A DNA stretch of 43,604 nt from Priapulus caudatus (lineage: Eukaryota > Priapulida > Priapulimorpha > Priapulimorphida > Priapulidae). Location: positions 428,828 through 472,431 of the forward strand of contig NW_014577074.1 of NCBI RefSeq assembly GCF_000485595.1. The letters are read 5' to 3'. Made by a program: the position numbers and the translations under genes. The notes beneath the pieces are model-generated. The model saw only the letters and a list, made by a program, of their open reading frames with translations. It was not told the DNA's origin and searched no databases. Numbering within the stretch: position 1 is the first letter of the stretch; the number at the start of each line of letters is the position of its first letter. Shown in pieces: positions 22,444 through 34,700 of the stretch.

Positions 22444-22952
22444 AACGAATGAAGAGATATAAATTTACATTAATAGTAACTATTACTAACAAACTTGTTA
22501 AAACTGTCCTTAGTTTACTTTTCTAAAATCTAAACAACAAGGATATTTGTTGGCGGCGATATTTAAAAACTTGGCCGAAAACAAACGCATACGACCCCTG
22601 GCGGAGAGCACGCTAGACCCAGGGTACCCGGATGATCAACGCCGACGTAGGCCGTAGATGGGTTACATGTCCGCAAATTTTCGCTACCGCTTTGCGACTA
22701 TGGCGACAATAATAGGATTACGGACATGTTACCCATCTAGATTTACCATGGCGAAAAGTACAATAAGTACCCAGTTTTCTTGACGTATAAATTTCCATGG
22801 TGTCAATACACTTTTAATATTAACTCGTTTTTATTGACGTTTCGCAGTGTAAAGTTATTTTTACAAATCTTATTTAAAATACAATATAAGTTGTGTAAGT
22901 TTATTAACGAAATGAGTCACCATGTTTTCCTGAAGACCCAACTTAAATAGAA
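22444..22952. promoter_or_regulatory. Shared bidirectional promoter region of KNL2 (-) and BABAM2 (+)
   Basis: The two start codons, 22443 on the minus strand and 22953 on the plus strand, are 509 bases apart and point away from each other. The middle (about 22560-22760) is richer in G, C and CpG than the surrounding sequence. It contains a 19-bp inverted repeat at 22655-22673 and 22721-22739. No TATA box is placed convincingly for either gene. Confidence 0.7.
22655..22739. promoter_or_regulatory. 19-bp inverted repeat inside the shared promoter
   Basis: The arms TAGATGGGTTACATGTCCG (22655-22673) and CGGACATGTTACCCATCTA (22721-22739) are reverse complements with a single central mismatch, separated by 47 bp. 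They could be paired binding sites for one regulator, one facing each gene, or a DNA hairpin. Confidence 0.75.
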
Positions 22953-23074
22953 ATGGGCATAGACGTTGTTGATGTTTTTGATGAGAGTGTGGTTAAATTT
23001 GTAGAAGCATTGGTGAAAGATGGAAGGTTTGGAATCTGCGGCGGGAGTATACGAATATTTGACTACAGTAAAGG
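22953..23074 (+). CDS. BABAM2: BABAM2 first coding exon
   Basis: ATG at 22953 follows an in-frame TAA at 22944. The exon codes about 40 residues including VKFVEALVKDGRFGI and SIRIFDYSKG, which align with the human start region (SPFISSVVRNGK, then LRITDLKSG). It ends AAAGG|gtacga in phase 2, and the next exon begins with the single T needed to finish a glycine codon. It is separated from exon 2 by 15,350 bp, so automatic annotation could easily miss it. Confidence 0.87.
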
Positions 23075-26000
23075 GTACGAGTAATAATTGATAACGAGAT
23101 GCCCAGTACTACTATTACTAGTCAGACAGTACTCGGTAGTCTAGTCGAACGTGACACGTCGTTTGTGCAACACTGAATACACACTCACCGTAGTGTCTCA
23201 GTGACAGCATAGATATATATACAACACATGGTGACAGTGGCTCGCTGTTACACACTGTCGCACACTGACAGTGTCAGTGACACTGGCACTGCCGCTGAAG
23301 GGGTCGTTGTCGTATATGTAGTACCGGTACCCGAGGTGTCGGCGAGTATGTCGCCTACTCCCTAACCGGGTAACCCTAACCCTAGACCGAATAATTCTGT
23401 CCAATATAACCTTTTTTATCATCACTAAGGGGAGAGGGGGAGAAGGTATCGAGCTGGTGGAGGGAGAAGCGAGAGGGCAGAAGGGAACGTTTGTTGCAAT
23501 GACATGTACCAAACGAACCCCAGGTGGATAGTGCGGATTATTCTTCTCTCTGAGAATTAGAAAAACGTAAGAGCAGTGTTTACAAACCACTGACAGGCTC
23601 GAAAAGCGGCCGACGTAGCGAGTGCACGATTGCCGAGGACACTTGCGCAGAAGAGAACTAGGACTGGAGGCACATCACTGACGTCAAACACGAACATTGA
23701 AGGAACATGGCTAGCCTATGTCGGAGACGAAATATGGGAAACAAGCAAGAAATTGGGGTACAAACTCGAAATACGGACTAAGGTAAACAAGGAATACGAT
23801 AGTGTAACTAGAACGGCAAGAACGGCGAGCAAGCATATAAGTGATCCATTTCGATCTACGGTTGCGGCAGATTTTGGAGTTGATCGCAGCCGAATTGTGA
23901 GTTATGAGGAGCGGATGCCTGGAATCGAAAGCGGAATACACCAGAAGGGGAGGGAGAAGCTGGTGGCAAAAACAAATCGGCGGGAATCGGAAGAAATTTC
24001 CACGTTTTGTATAAGGCAAGTTGCTCTGAAAAACCGAAAACACCATCACAGGAGGCACACACATATATCGTAAAAATCCCGCCAGATGCAGAAATACCCG
24101 AAGGTATGGAGAAGTAAGGAGAGAGGGAGGAGGGGGAGAAAAAGAACAACACAAATTCAATAGGAAAATATTATCAAAATCAGGAAAAAAACAAGTGTTT
24201 TAAGAGATGAGAAAAAGACAAGGTCAGGTGGACTTGTGCTGTTGGCAATTGTAAAAATACATGTGCATAATACGGTCTTAAGGTTGTATGGTTGTCCTCC
24301 GGCGGTCTTTGGGTTGAACTGTCAACATGTTACAAACGGGAACGGACGTATATACGGGAGAAGGCAAAAGAGAAGTACTGGTGAGAAATTTGCCAATGAT
24401 TGATTGAAAGATTAACAGTGTCCCCACAGGGGGAGAGCTTCTTCCGGCCAGGTAAGCACATACACGTTCGCCAGCCCTTCTCCACGACTGCTATGTGCTT
24501 ATCACTCGCGGATCGCACAGAATAACAACGACGACAATAACATTTCGCACTTGCGAGTTTTGACTACAAATGTCCAGAGCCACAGCCTGATAATGTTCCG
24601 ACGAGCAAGGTGCTGTGCCTTAGCGTCCAATAAGAATACCAATACACTAACACCTAGCCTTAGCCCTCCTTCTCGCTTGGGGGGGCTCGTAGTAGTAATC
24701 ACGAGTTGCAACACTGAAAGCAAGGCAAATTCAAAATATGCTCCTGTGCGCGACCCGGTCCTATCCGCTTTCCTCCTCCACAACATCTAGACACTGCCGA
24801 TGCTACTGCCAACAATGAGAACTGGGAAAACATGTATGTTGATAACCTAATAGTAATTACGAGTATTAGGAAGGCAACACGGCGAAATCCGTAAACAGAT
24901 ACGGCAACAGTACCTGAATTCAGCGGAACTCTTAAGCTGCCATCACAAGATCAACACCATCTATCCACAGTTTCTTTTGGAGCATTACCTGTCTACGGTA
25001 AACAGATTTTCCAGGATAGGTGAAAACTAATAACGAACGTAGTCCACGACAACGATAACAACCAAAACTACCCAATTGGACGATAAAACACAAGAAGTGT
25101 GTAAAATGTGATGTTCACTGATGGTGGATAAAGAACATATCAAATGGCGCTTTCTTCTGAAACTCCGCGGTTTCTCGCAGCAATTGAACACCGTTTGCCT
25201 TCCTCTAACGACACGGACTTAAGCTAATCCGTATACAAAAAGGAAGCATCATCAATACCACTCGTATCCATTCGGTATAACTACTAAGGTAACCCAAGGG
25301 GGTAATAAAGCCTGAGTGGCAAAAGAACTGTATTTCAATATTAAACCAGTGCCTTCTCAGTACACGCTATATGGTGATACAGCAGGGATGCCCCTCTTCA
25401 TAGAAGAATCAGACAACATTAGCCCTGGTGCCCATCTCAAGAACAATCACTTCAATCCTCGAAACGCGTGGTAACAGAACAGACGGAAGGTATGGAATTG
25501 ACAAAATGAAACTAGAGAAAAAAAAATTTATTTCACATATATAAAAGTTTTTAAAAACACAGAACTCGAGAAGAACGAAATAGTAGAATTAGCAATTACT
25601 AATAATTAGATGTTATGTACTTCAAATGTCCTTGTTTATACACATTTAACGCGCACGAGGGTTAATGGAACTATAATCTATTGTGTGTTTTCAAGATGAT
25701 CTGGTTATCAGAGCTGTACAGGAGCCAGTCCACCGAGAGGGCAATTGCGATCGGAACACGGCAAACTTGAAAATTCAGCAGAGCTAACCGCCAATCTGCT
25801 AACCTTCACTTACAAGTAGTCCGATGATTCAACGCACGTAGACCTGTAAGTTCTGCGTTGCCCTGACCTTTTCCCAAGACTTGATCGGCCTGGTTCGCAC
25901 CACATCTCCTAGATCAGATCCTTTTGGATATGCCCAGTAAGTAGCTATCATTGAAGTAATGGGATTATCTACAGTGGATTATATCATAGTAAGAGATAAA

Positions 26001-29000
26001 TATATATGATGATTATGTACAATATGAACAGAATATGAATATATGAGAATATGATGATGTATGATTATATGAGAAATGAACAGGTCGTGACAAAATTTTT
26101 TATATAAACAATTAAACACTAATTTCGGTGGGGAATGGTACTATTAACAGTTCGCAATTGAGACCAAATTATATAACATGACGCTAGGCCAACGCAGGTA
26201 CTAGCAATGACATGTAGGCATGGAAATGACGGTCAATACAACATACAATGGCGTGGTTTCTTTTGTTACATGAATATTTATTTATTACCACTGACAAGTA
26301 TGTTAAAGTGACAATAGAGGTAATAAATGTACAATCTATCAATTGTATAATATGTTCACAATACAAAGAATTGATTTCTAAACACGAGTTTTCTAGAATA
26401 AAATAATAACATATTATCTCCGAATAAAAATAATTTGTAAGTGTCCAAATAAGAAACCCATTCGGTTTGTTTCAATGTAGGTGGGGAAACATTGCTTTAA
26501 CGTTAAAAATTGATCACTCAGCAGATCTTCCTACCAAACACATGACAACAAGTCATAAGACCCTTGGTGAACCCATAATGCACGCACATGTAATTGCCAT
26601 GTTAGGTACCGTCACCCAGCAATCTTTATTCTTTATTTAGCGTTTACAAAATACCTCTATGAACCAACACCATGTCACGGTACAAATGCCCTAAACATCT
26701 TACTACAAGTCACGAGTAATACTTTAAGAGCGAGTGCTCATCACACTAAATGAACTTGGTCCCACAACTAAAGTCTATTATATACATACAAAGTAATGTT
26801 ATGCGAATACATTTTAACAAAATCTGAATCAGTTAATATTGTGAGAGAGCCGCCAGGCCAATAAAGTCAACAGTCTTGTGACTACACTATCAAGCACACT
26901 TGAATTCGTTACACGAAATACCGCCAAAGTGATTTTCTCAAGTTATATACAGAGAAATTTTATGTCAAACAAGACATAACTTCAAATGTATAGAGGGAGG
27001 CTTGACAGTCCTTAATTACGCTAATATTGCTATAGCAAGACACACCATCACACGATAGTAGGCGCCTATGCACACCCAGTCTTCAACGTGTAAATAGTAC
27101 TAAAGCGATACTCGAATTAGAGTAAACAAATGAAATATAATCTGCCTCACGAATTGTGGGATCAAGTTTGAAGATTATTAATACAAATATTTTGTGTATA
27201 ATAGAATTACCGAACCTTTCCCACACACATAAGGAGTTACTAATTTAAACAGGATAAAAACTGTGGTCAGTCGCGTGGATACAAATGGTCTTCCGAAGAT
27301 TACATACAATCAAGAAATGTGCTTAAATAAGTTATTTGTTTTTCTTTTATCAAGCACACACTCGATAGACTGAGTGTAGAAGTTTCTGGAGATTCGTCCT
27401 CTGCTACACCTATCATAAATACAACATGGTCAGGCATGCGGAGGCAGGTCAGCATAGTCGAGCGAATCGATCTAACGTTATGTCTTGGAGTCACCATGTG
27501 TTTAAGAACTTGCTTTGTCATTGCGCTGGTTTAACATATGTTTCTTTGCATTAATTACAGCATCTGACCTAATAACATAATGTCACTCTATCGAGTGTTA
27601 GGCTGCTTACAGACCAGCATTGTGTATATTTCTTAAACCCCTCGACAACCAATGAAAACTGTCCTACAAGGACTGAGAATTCAACAGTGGTAGCGGAGTA
27701 GGTCATTAATTCGCAGAGTTTGTGGCATTAAACCCCATATAGTGGCGAATAGCCCGGCTGAGCAAGAATCTAAGGATGTCTGTGTTAGGTTCTAATTCAT
27801 TAGGTGTGTAAATAGGCCGGCGGGGGCTGACGACTGCTCAATACATCTGTACTCGCCTCAGGCCGTAGTCCGCTGACAGATAGCCCTTTAGCACACACTG
27901 TGAGGACCAGCGATACATATCCATGTCATCCAGGACAAGCTTGATTGATGGAAAGCATTCTGCTGCAAGTTTCTCCATTTGTAAGTGTGGTATTGTGACC
28001 ATGAGCGTTGTTTCTCAACAACAATTTGAACCACCTGAGAAAGCTTGTGACAGAATAAATAAAATTCGTCATACACTGATGACTGAAAATGATTGGTTTC
28101 TACACGAAATATTGATTATGAGTTTGCTATGAATGCTCCAGAAGTTCAGTTGATACTGGTTAGAACTTGTAGATGCGTTCTTGTCTTCTAGACATTTTGG
28201 AACACTGCATAAGGTGGAACAATTCGTCATAAGCATCTGCTCGCCTAAATGATCGCTCATTTTCATCAAGAAAACCACAAGATGGTGCAAATGTGCTGTC
28301 ACTTTGTGGTAAATATGGACCGACCTGTTTTACAATTTCTGTCCCATTCAAACTGCAATCAATCCAATGTTGCCAAACATCGGTTTGTCATTGCAAGAAT
28401 CAGCTTGGCACGTGGTGCTTACTCCTTGATTTTACGCATCTGCTATATGAATGGCGTGTTTACTCGAATTTTTTGATGTTGTGGGAAAAGTCTTGAGTAT
28501 GCACAACACTTCGTGTCTGGTCGGCCAAGTTCGGGGAAGCATAGCTTGCTTTCACAGGGTCGCGCATCGAAGTGAGATTTGACAAAATGGCGATTTTCTT
28601 CTAATCCTTGACCGTCCTGGTTGATCGAATCCACCGTCAAAAGCCCCAACCGCTAGTTGGCAATTGCATCCCATTATGATGAGTGCAAGTCATGACATGC
28701 TATTTACTCCACTCCGTAGGTAATGCGCAGAGTGGAAAACGAGAATCCAAGGGTGACTCGGAACCGAGTAAAGGAGTAGACCATAGCTAGCAAGTCACTC
28801 TCAGAAGCAGATGTCTGCTTCACACAACCGTGTCCCTTCAGCATTCTGAGGTTGCCTGCTTCTTCTCCAACATGCCCTTAATCCAACCTGTCAGAGACAT
28901 AGGCCACTTGTCAGCTCCTCTCGCAATAAATGACAATAAGAACAGACACTCGACAGTGTTGTAATCTTATAATAGAATATTCGATTCGCTAATAAGAATG

Positions 29001-31677
29001 AACATACATGCGCTCACTATAGCCATCGTCTGAACACCTGTGCTTTCTTGAGGCGCTCACCGCTGAGCCCTCGCATCCATGTTCAGCATCATCATGTTAG
29101 CGTCTATGAGACTATGCTACATCTCTGCGAATACAATATCTTAGTACTCTTTCTCTCAGTTCTCTCCGTATGGGAACAATCTTACTCAAATCAAGTCTTA
29201 AACTGAGCGCTGTTTCGAAATATCACATCTAGGCTTTAACGCTTCGCACTTACCATAAAAGTCAGGAGCAGAAATGTGCATTAAAAGCTGCTTTTCCAAC
29301 GTTGCTGAGAGCTCGAGTGCGTCATTTATGCGTCTATTAGAAGGACGTATGTGGTTGCATGGAACGACGCAAACATTCTTATGCGATGTGCTAGTTCTGG
29401 AGTGCATTTGTTAATGATCCTGTGTCCATTATTCACCTCAGGTCAGACTACGTGATATACTTCATTCAGGCTGCATAATATCACAACTGTGGTCCGGCTA
29501 TTGTGCATCAGAACAAAGATATCTGACACTCATGAAAATATTGGTGTTGTCAAATGTTCAACACATGTTTTGCTCGGTATTGTGAACACGATAGTTTGAC
29601 AAGTTCTACAGCAGTCTGTGAACACGCAACTGTTGCAGTTAGTCCTACAACTAGATGGTCGTTTGTACAACTGTAATAGCATATACAGATCCTCCAAACA
29701 TTTCCATAGCGCGAAAGTAACAGATAGGAATTGTGCTCTCAGTGGAATATAGTTTTGGTGTCTATGTCAATTATAACTCGAGCGTCTATTGTATGTGTCA
29801 TTACATATCCTCACTGAGGACAGAAGTCGAATGTTGTCTGCGCTTCAACAATGTTTTGATAGGTTCAACTTGAGTGTGCAATGATGAAATGCCAAATCGC
29901 CAGTGACCTTAAGAAGCTTTAGCTCTGAAGCATCATCTAGATCTATATCCACGAGATTTTATAATGCCAAAAGTCGCAAGATGAGATGTCAGCAGAAAGT
30001 AAAGCGTATTTCTTTCACAGTTCTGTTGCGCATAATCTTGTGTGGTTGGCACCGAGAGAGATAAGTCGAAAGTGCATTCACTAGGTAGAGGATGGTAGTG
30101 GTAGCAAATTGTGTCTTCTCTATGGAAAGCCATAAAATATATGGGAAGGTTTCAGAAGGATAATCCGACTGTATTGTTTTTTGATACAGCTTGTTTGATT
30201 AATTCGTCTAATCCATCTATAATGTCCGACAGTTGCGTAAGCCCCAATGACTGACGTGTCTCGCGGTGTCTCTCAGACACTTTTCCCATCAATATAAATA
30301 CGCGTTACAGTTTGGCCAAAAACAACTTTCAGAATGTCTTCGCCCACAGATACTACTTGAAAAGATTTCGTGGAGTGCATCTTCATGGTGCACGAGAGAA
30401 TTTAAAACGCTTTGCGCAAGTCATCGTTTGATTGGAGTATTCATAAAGGAGCGATGCGTCGGATGTTTGTTTTGTGACGACATTATTTCTCTTAAATCCA
30501 CCATGTGACAGTCAACCAATTCCACTAAGAAAAAAGTCACACAAACTGAATTATGGTGTATTTATATGAGTAGAGGAACAGGAGAGGAAAACCGGGGAAG
30601 AAAGGTTGCAAAGGTGTAGACTGTGCAAAACAGTTAGAGCGAGCGTTTAAAGTTAAAAGCTAAGATGACGAAGTCGCATCAACTGAAAATAATAATGTAT
30701 TTTCAAGACCCACACGTCAACCACCAAGGCCCAGACAACACCCTTCTACACGCTCTCTCTTGCGTCTCTGTCAGAGAGCACAACCCGCAACTCCCTCAGC
30801 AATATTTTATCCCATATTATTAAACTCAAATCAATTAAAGGATAATATCTAAAATAAAGCTTCACATATATGTATAAAACGATTTTATATTACAAATCTG
30901 TAAATATTCAAAGATGACCAGAAGGAAATACGATAGTCATTTAAAGTGTATAATGAATCAAAATTAATAAACGTCATTTAGCTATATGTTAATACTTGTT
31001 TAGAGTAGAAGAGCGATAAAGAAGCAAGATATAGCAACTATTTATTAAGCCCAACAACCTTATATAAAACTAGAGTATATGGCGCTCAGACAAGAGGGAT
31101 ATAATAAAAATTATGATGAAATTATACGTAGAAGATCCAGACAGATGCAAAAATGCATAACGAACGACTAGGACTAGAATAAGAGTCGTACAATAAGCCT
31201 GGAAAAAATAAGAGCAAGCTCAGCATATAGTAATCTAAAGTAAAGGCAGCTAAAGAAAAAAAGAAACAGGAGCTGAATAGAAACATACAGAGCTCTAGAT
31301 AAGTAGAGTAACTAGATTGAGAAAAAAAAACCGAAGATAAAGATAAAGAAGAAAGAAAGAAGAATAAAAAAAAAAATAAGGAAGGAAAAAAAAAAAAAAA
31401 AAGAAAAAGAAAAAAAAAAAGAAAAAAGAAAAGATAGTTGTAGAAATAAGGGCAGAATCGCTATTGGTACAGAAGTCGGAAAAAAAAATGAAAGGAAAGG
31501 AGATAAAATTTTCTGAAAAGAAAAAAAAAAAAAAAAAAATAGAGACAGAAAAAGAAAAAAAGAAAAAAAAAAAAGAAAAAAGAAGAAAAAAAAAAAAAAG
31601 AAAAAGAAAAAAAAAAACAATGAAAGAGAAAAAAAAAAAAAAAACAAAAGAGAAAAAAGGAAAAAAAAAAAAAAAAG

Positions 31678-31710
<33 letters not shown>

Positions 31711-34700
31711 CAAAAAAAAAAAAAAAAGAAAAAAAAAAAAAGAAAAAAAAAAAAAAACAAAAAGGCAACAAAAAAAAAAAAAAAAAAAAAAAAAGAACAA
31801 AAAAAAAAAAAAAAAAAAAAAACACAATCTTTTAAGCAAGAATAATGATTCGAATGTGAATGTATACACTATGATCTGTAGCAAGTAAATCCATGTAGAG
31901 GCGAACGGTAGGGTTTTGTTCGAGCCAATACGGCGTAGCGGGCCGCATGTCGCGCAGCGCATGCCATTTTGGGCATGCGGATCTCACGAAATTTCAATGA
32001 ACCCCTGTTGTCCGCAATATAACCCTGCACCAAAAGTANNNNNNNNNNNNNNNNNNNNNNNNNCGCCCCACGATCCCATTCCCATCCCATGACATCCCTG
32101 CCATGCCATGCCATCCCAGATCCCTATGCCATGCCATGCCATGCCATCCATCGCACCGCCACCCCATTTTGCCATCGGCATAGCACCCATCCCATCCCCA
32201 TCCCCAAACAGCGTAAAAAACAATAAAAACAATCAAAAGAATAACACATTAAAATAAAAAATTTAAAATTGAAACATGTAAGAAATTACAAAGAAGTACA
32301 TATTAAAGAGGTACGTAAGGTGAAAAAAATAGAAAAAAGCGGAAAAATAAGTTCCCCAGCTGGGACTCGAACCGAATCCCGCGTGTAGGAGACAAATTTC
32401 TAGCGATTAGCCACTGCGCCTGTTAAAGTCGATTACGTCACCGCTAAATATTAAAAAATAATAATAATTTTCCTTCTTTCACAAAATTATAAGTAATTTG
32501 TCACTTTTTTATGGTTAAATTGCCTTGCATTATACTTCCTATGTTTACTTATATTGTTCACCTTGCTGAACATACACTCGTGACTCAACCATTACAGCCC
32601 ATTAGCCAAAGCAATTAATGATTCTTTCTTTTTTTTTTCTTATTATCAGTTATGGAACATAAATTCAAATCGTCCAGCGGCCCGTTGTCAAAACATCGTA
32701 AATTAATCCTGAGTTAAGTCTCACCATAACACTTACGACTAAATCCCTAATGTGCCGAGACTAGCGTTGACAGAAACACACGCAGCTACTTAGAAAACAT
32801 TACAGATAACAGCAACTTCATCACAAGACTGCTGATTGGATGAGAAGCAATTCACAAAATTCAAATTCAGTACACATTTATTGCTATCATCACAGTAATT
32901 TATGCATATTCATGATGGGGCTAACACATATAAAATAATATTTTGATGAAAAACGACGTGGCGGTCATGAATTAATTCCGCCACAACAAGACAAAAGTCT
33001 CAAACACTGTAACGCGAGGACGCTGGAGTCGTGCGCTAAGCGTGGGAAAACCTTTGAACAGAGAAACGAATGCCATACGCCATTTGTAATGTATGTTTGT
33101 TTATTAGCGGTAGATTAATTAATGATTTTGACGTGTTTTTCTAAGAAAAACACACGATTTTATTTCATTATTATAAAATATGGTAATATCCACTATAATT
33201 TAATTCCATAGCTCTAAATGTGTGATGATTCAACTTATATTAAGTTACGAGAGGGTCTGAGCTCTCGTAATGTTATGAGGATATTTGACGAGGATTTTTC
33301 AGTCTCGTAAACCTTACGATTTTCTGGTCAACGGTTTACGGTGGAGAGTAATTAAGACTCAAGTTGCCCGACTAATTTGTTTCTGACAACGAGGCCCCCA
33401 GGTTTTGGATTTTAACTAGTTGAGAAACGAATCTTATCAGGTAAGAATTGACGATACGTTGTAGTTCTCGTTATTCTTAACCTTTAATGTAAAAAAAAAT
33501 GCAAATTTCTTTTTGGACAAATTTTAACCATAGAAATTCCGTTTGACGTAGTCAATTTAAGGGTATACACCATGGATTCACACGTACTCATGGTTATAAT
33601 CGTACGCACCGCCATCTATTGATGAACTAGACATTTCTATAAATTTATCATTAAATTATTTAAATATAACTTTTAACTTTTTAAAACTTTTTGTTTCACC
33701 AGAACCACACTAGACATGCTCATTCTAAATTACTTAGTTTCCTCTAGCTCGTGCGGAGTCTCTCCATTATGCGAACGAACTATAATTCGGCTGAAACAAC
33801 TTTATAATGTATAATATATTATATAGAAACGTTCCAAGCTGCGCAGCTCGCGCCCGAAGGCGTCGCTTGTCGCTATAATATGTACCCGAGAGGTAAACTA
33901 TCTGACTATCGGTAGGTTAGGGGGTAAACATTCAGGTTTAGCCGTCTAAATTAACTTCAAACGCCACCGCCAGATGGCGCTACGCGCGGCTCTATTCGGC
34001 GTTCGGCCGTATTCAGTGGAACATCGTCAGCACTCTCGTGTTCTGGTACAGCGGGTTAGCGAAGGACCAGTGTAGGGAGGGAGAGGCGGCAAAGAGAGCG
34101 GGAGGGTGAGGGCAGGAGGAAGTTTAGAAAAATTACTAGTTAGTGAGTAGGAGAACGCTAGTGAAGAATGAAAGAAGGGGAGAAGGCGAGAAGCGCGTGG
34201 AGGACGGGAGAAGACTGGTGGAGCAGGAGGGGGCAGAAGCTAGTGGAGGGAGAAGGGGAGAAGGAGGGGATAGGAGCTGGAGAGGAGGAGGGCTGAGAAG
34301 GGAGAACGCTGGGTGGAGGAGAGGGGGAAAAAGGGAAGAAGCTGGTGGAGGCAGCGAAGTGGAGAAGCTGGTGGAGAATGAAGGAAGGGGAGAAGGGAGA
34401 AGGGGTGGAGAAGGAGCGAGCGATGAGAAGCTGGCGGAGAAGGAGGAGTGGGGGTCCGAGAAGCTGGCTGGAGAAGGAGCGAAAGGGGAGGAAGGGCGCG
34501 AGAAGTAGCTGGTGGAGCGAGGGGAGAAGGGAGAAGCTGCCCGTGAGAGAAAGAGGGCGCGAAGCTGCGTGGAGAGCGAAGGAAGCGAGCAGAAGCGAGA
34601 AAGTGGTGGAGGAGGGAGAAGCTGCGGGAGGGAGAAGCTGGGGAGTAAGGAGGAAGGCTGCAGAAGGAGGGCCGGAGAATGCGGAGCTGGTGAGGAGGAG

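Noticed and set aside
23630-24073. 147-codon open frame in BABAM2 intron 1
   Set aside because: No ATG start, contains a piece of the GA minisatellite, no recognised domain; treated as repeat-derived.
24827-24880. Short frame with VDNLIVIT resembling a copia-type reverse transcriptase active site
   Set aside because: No other reverse transcriptase motifs in order, stops close by, and the DD pair is not present.
31295-31962. Phenylalanine-rich and lysine-rich open frames
   Set aside because: These are translations of an almost pure A tract; there is no codon structure or homology.
32351-32425. Functional tRNA gene
   Set aside because: The B box is perfect but the T stem and anticodon stem have mismatches and no acceptor stem could be paired.
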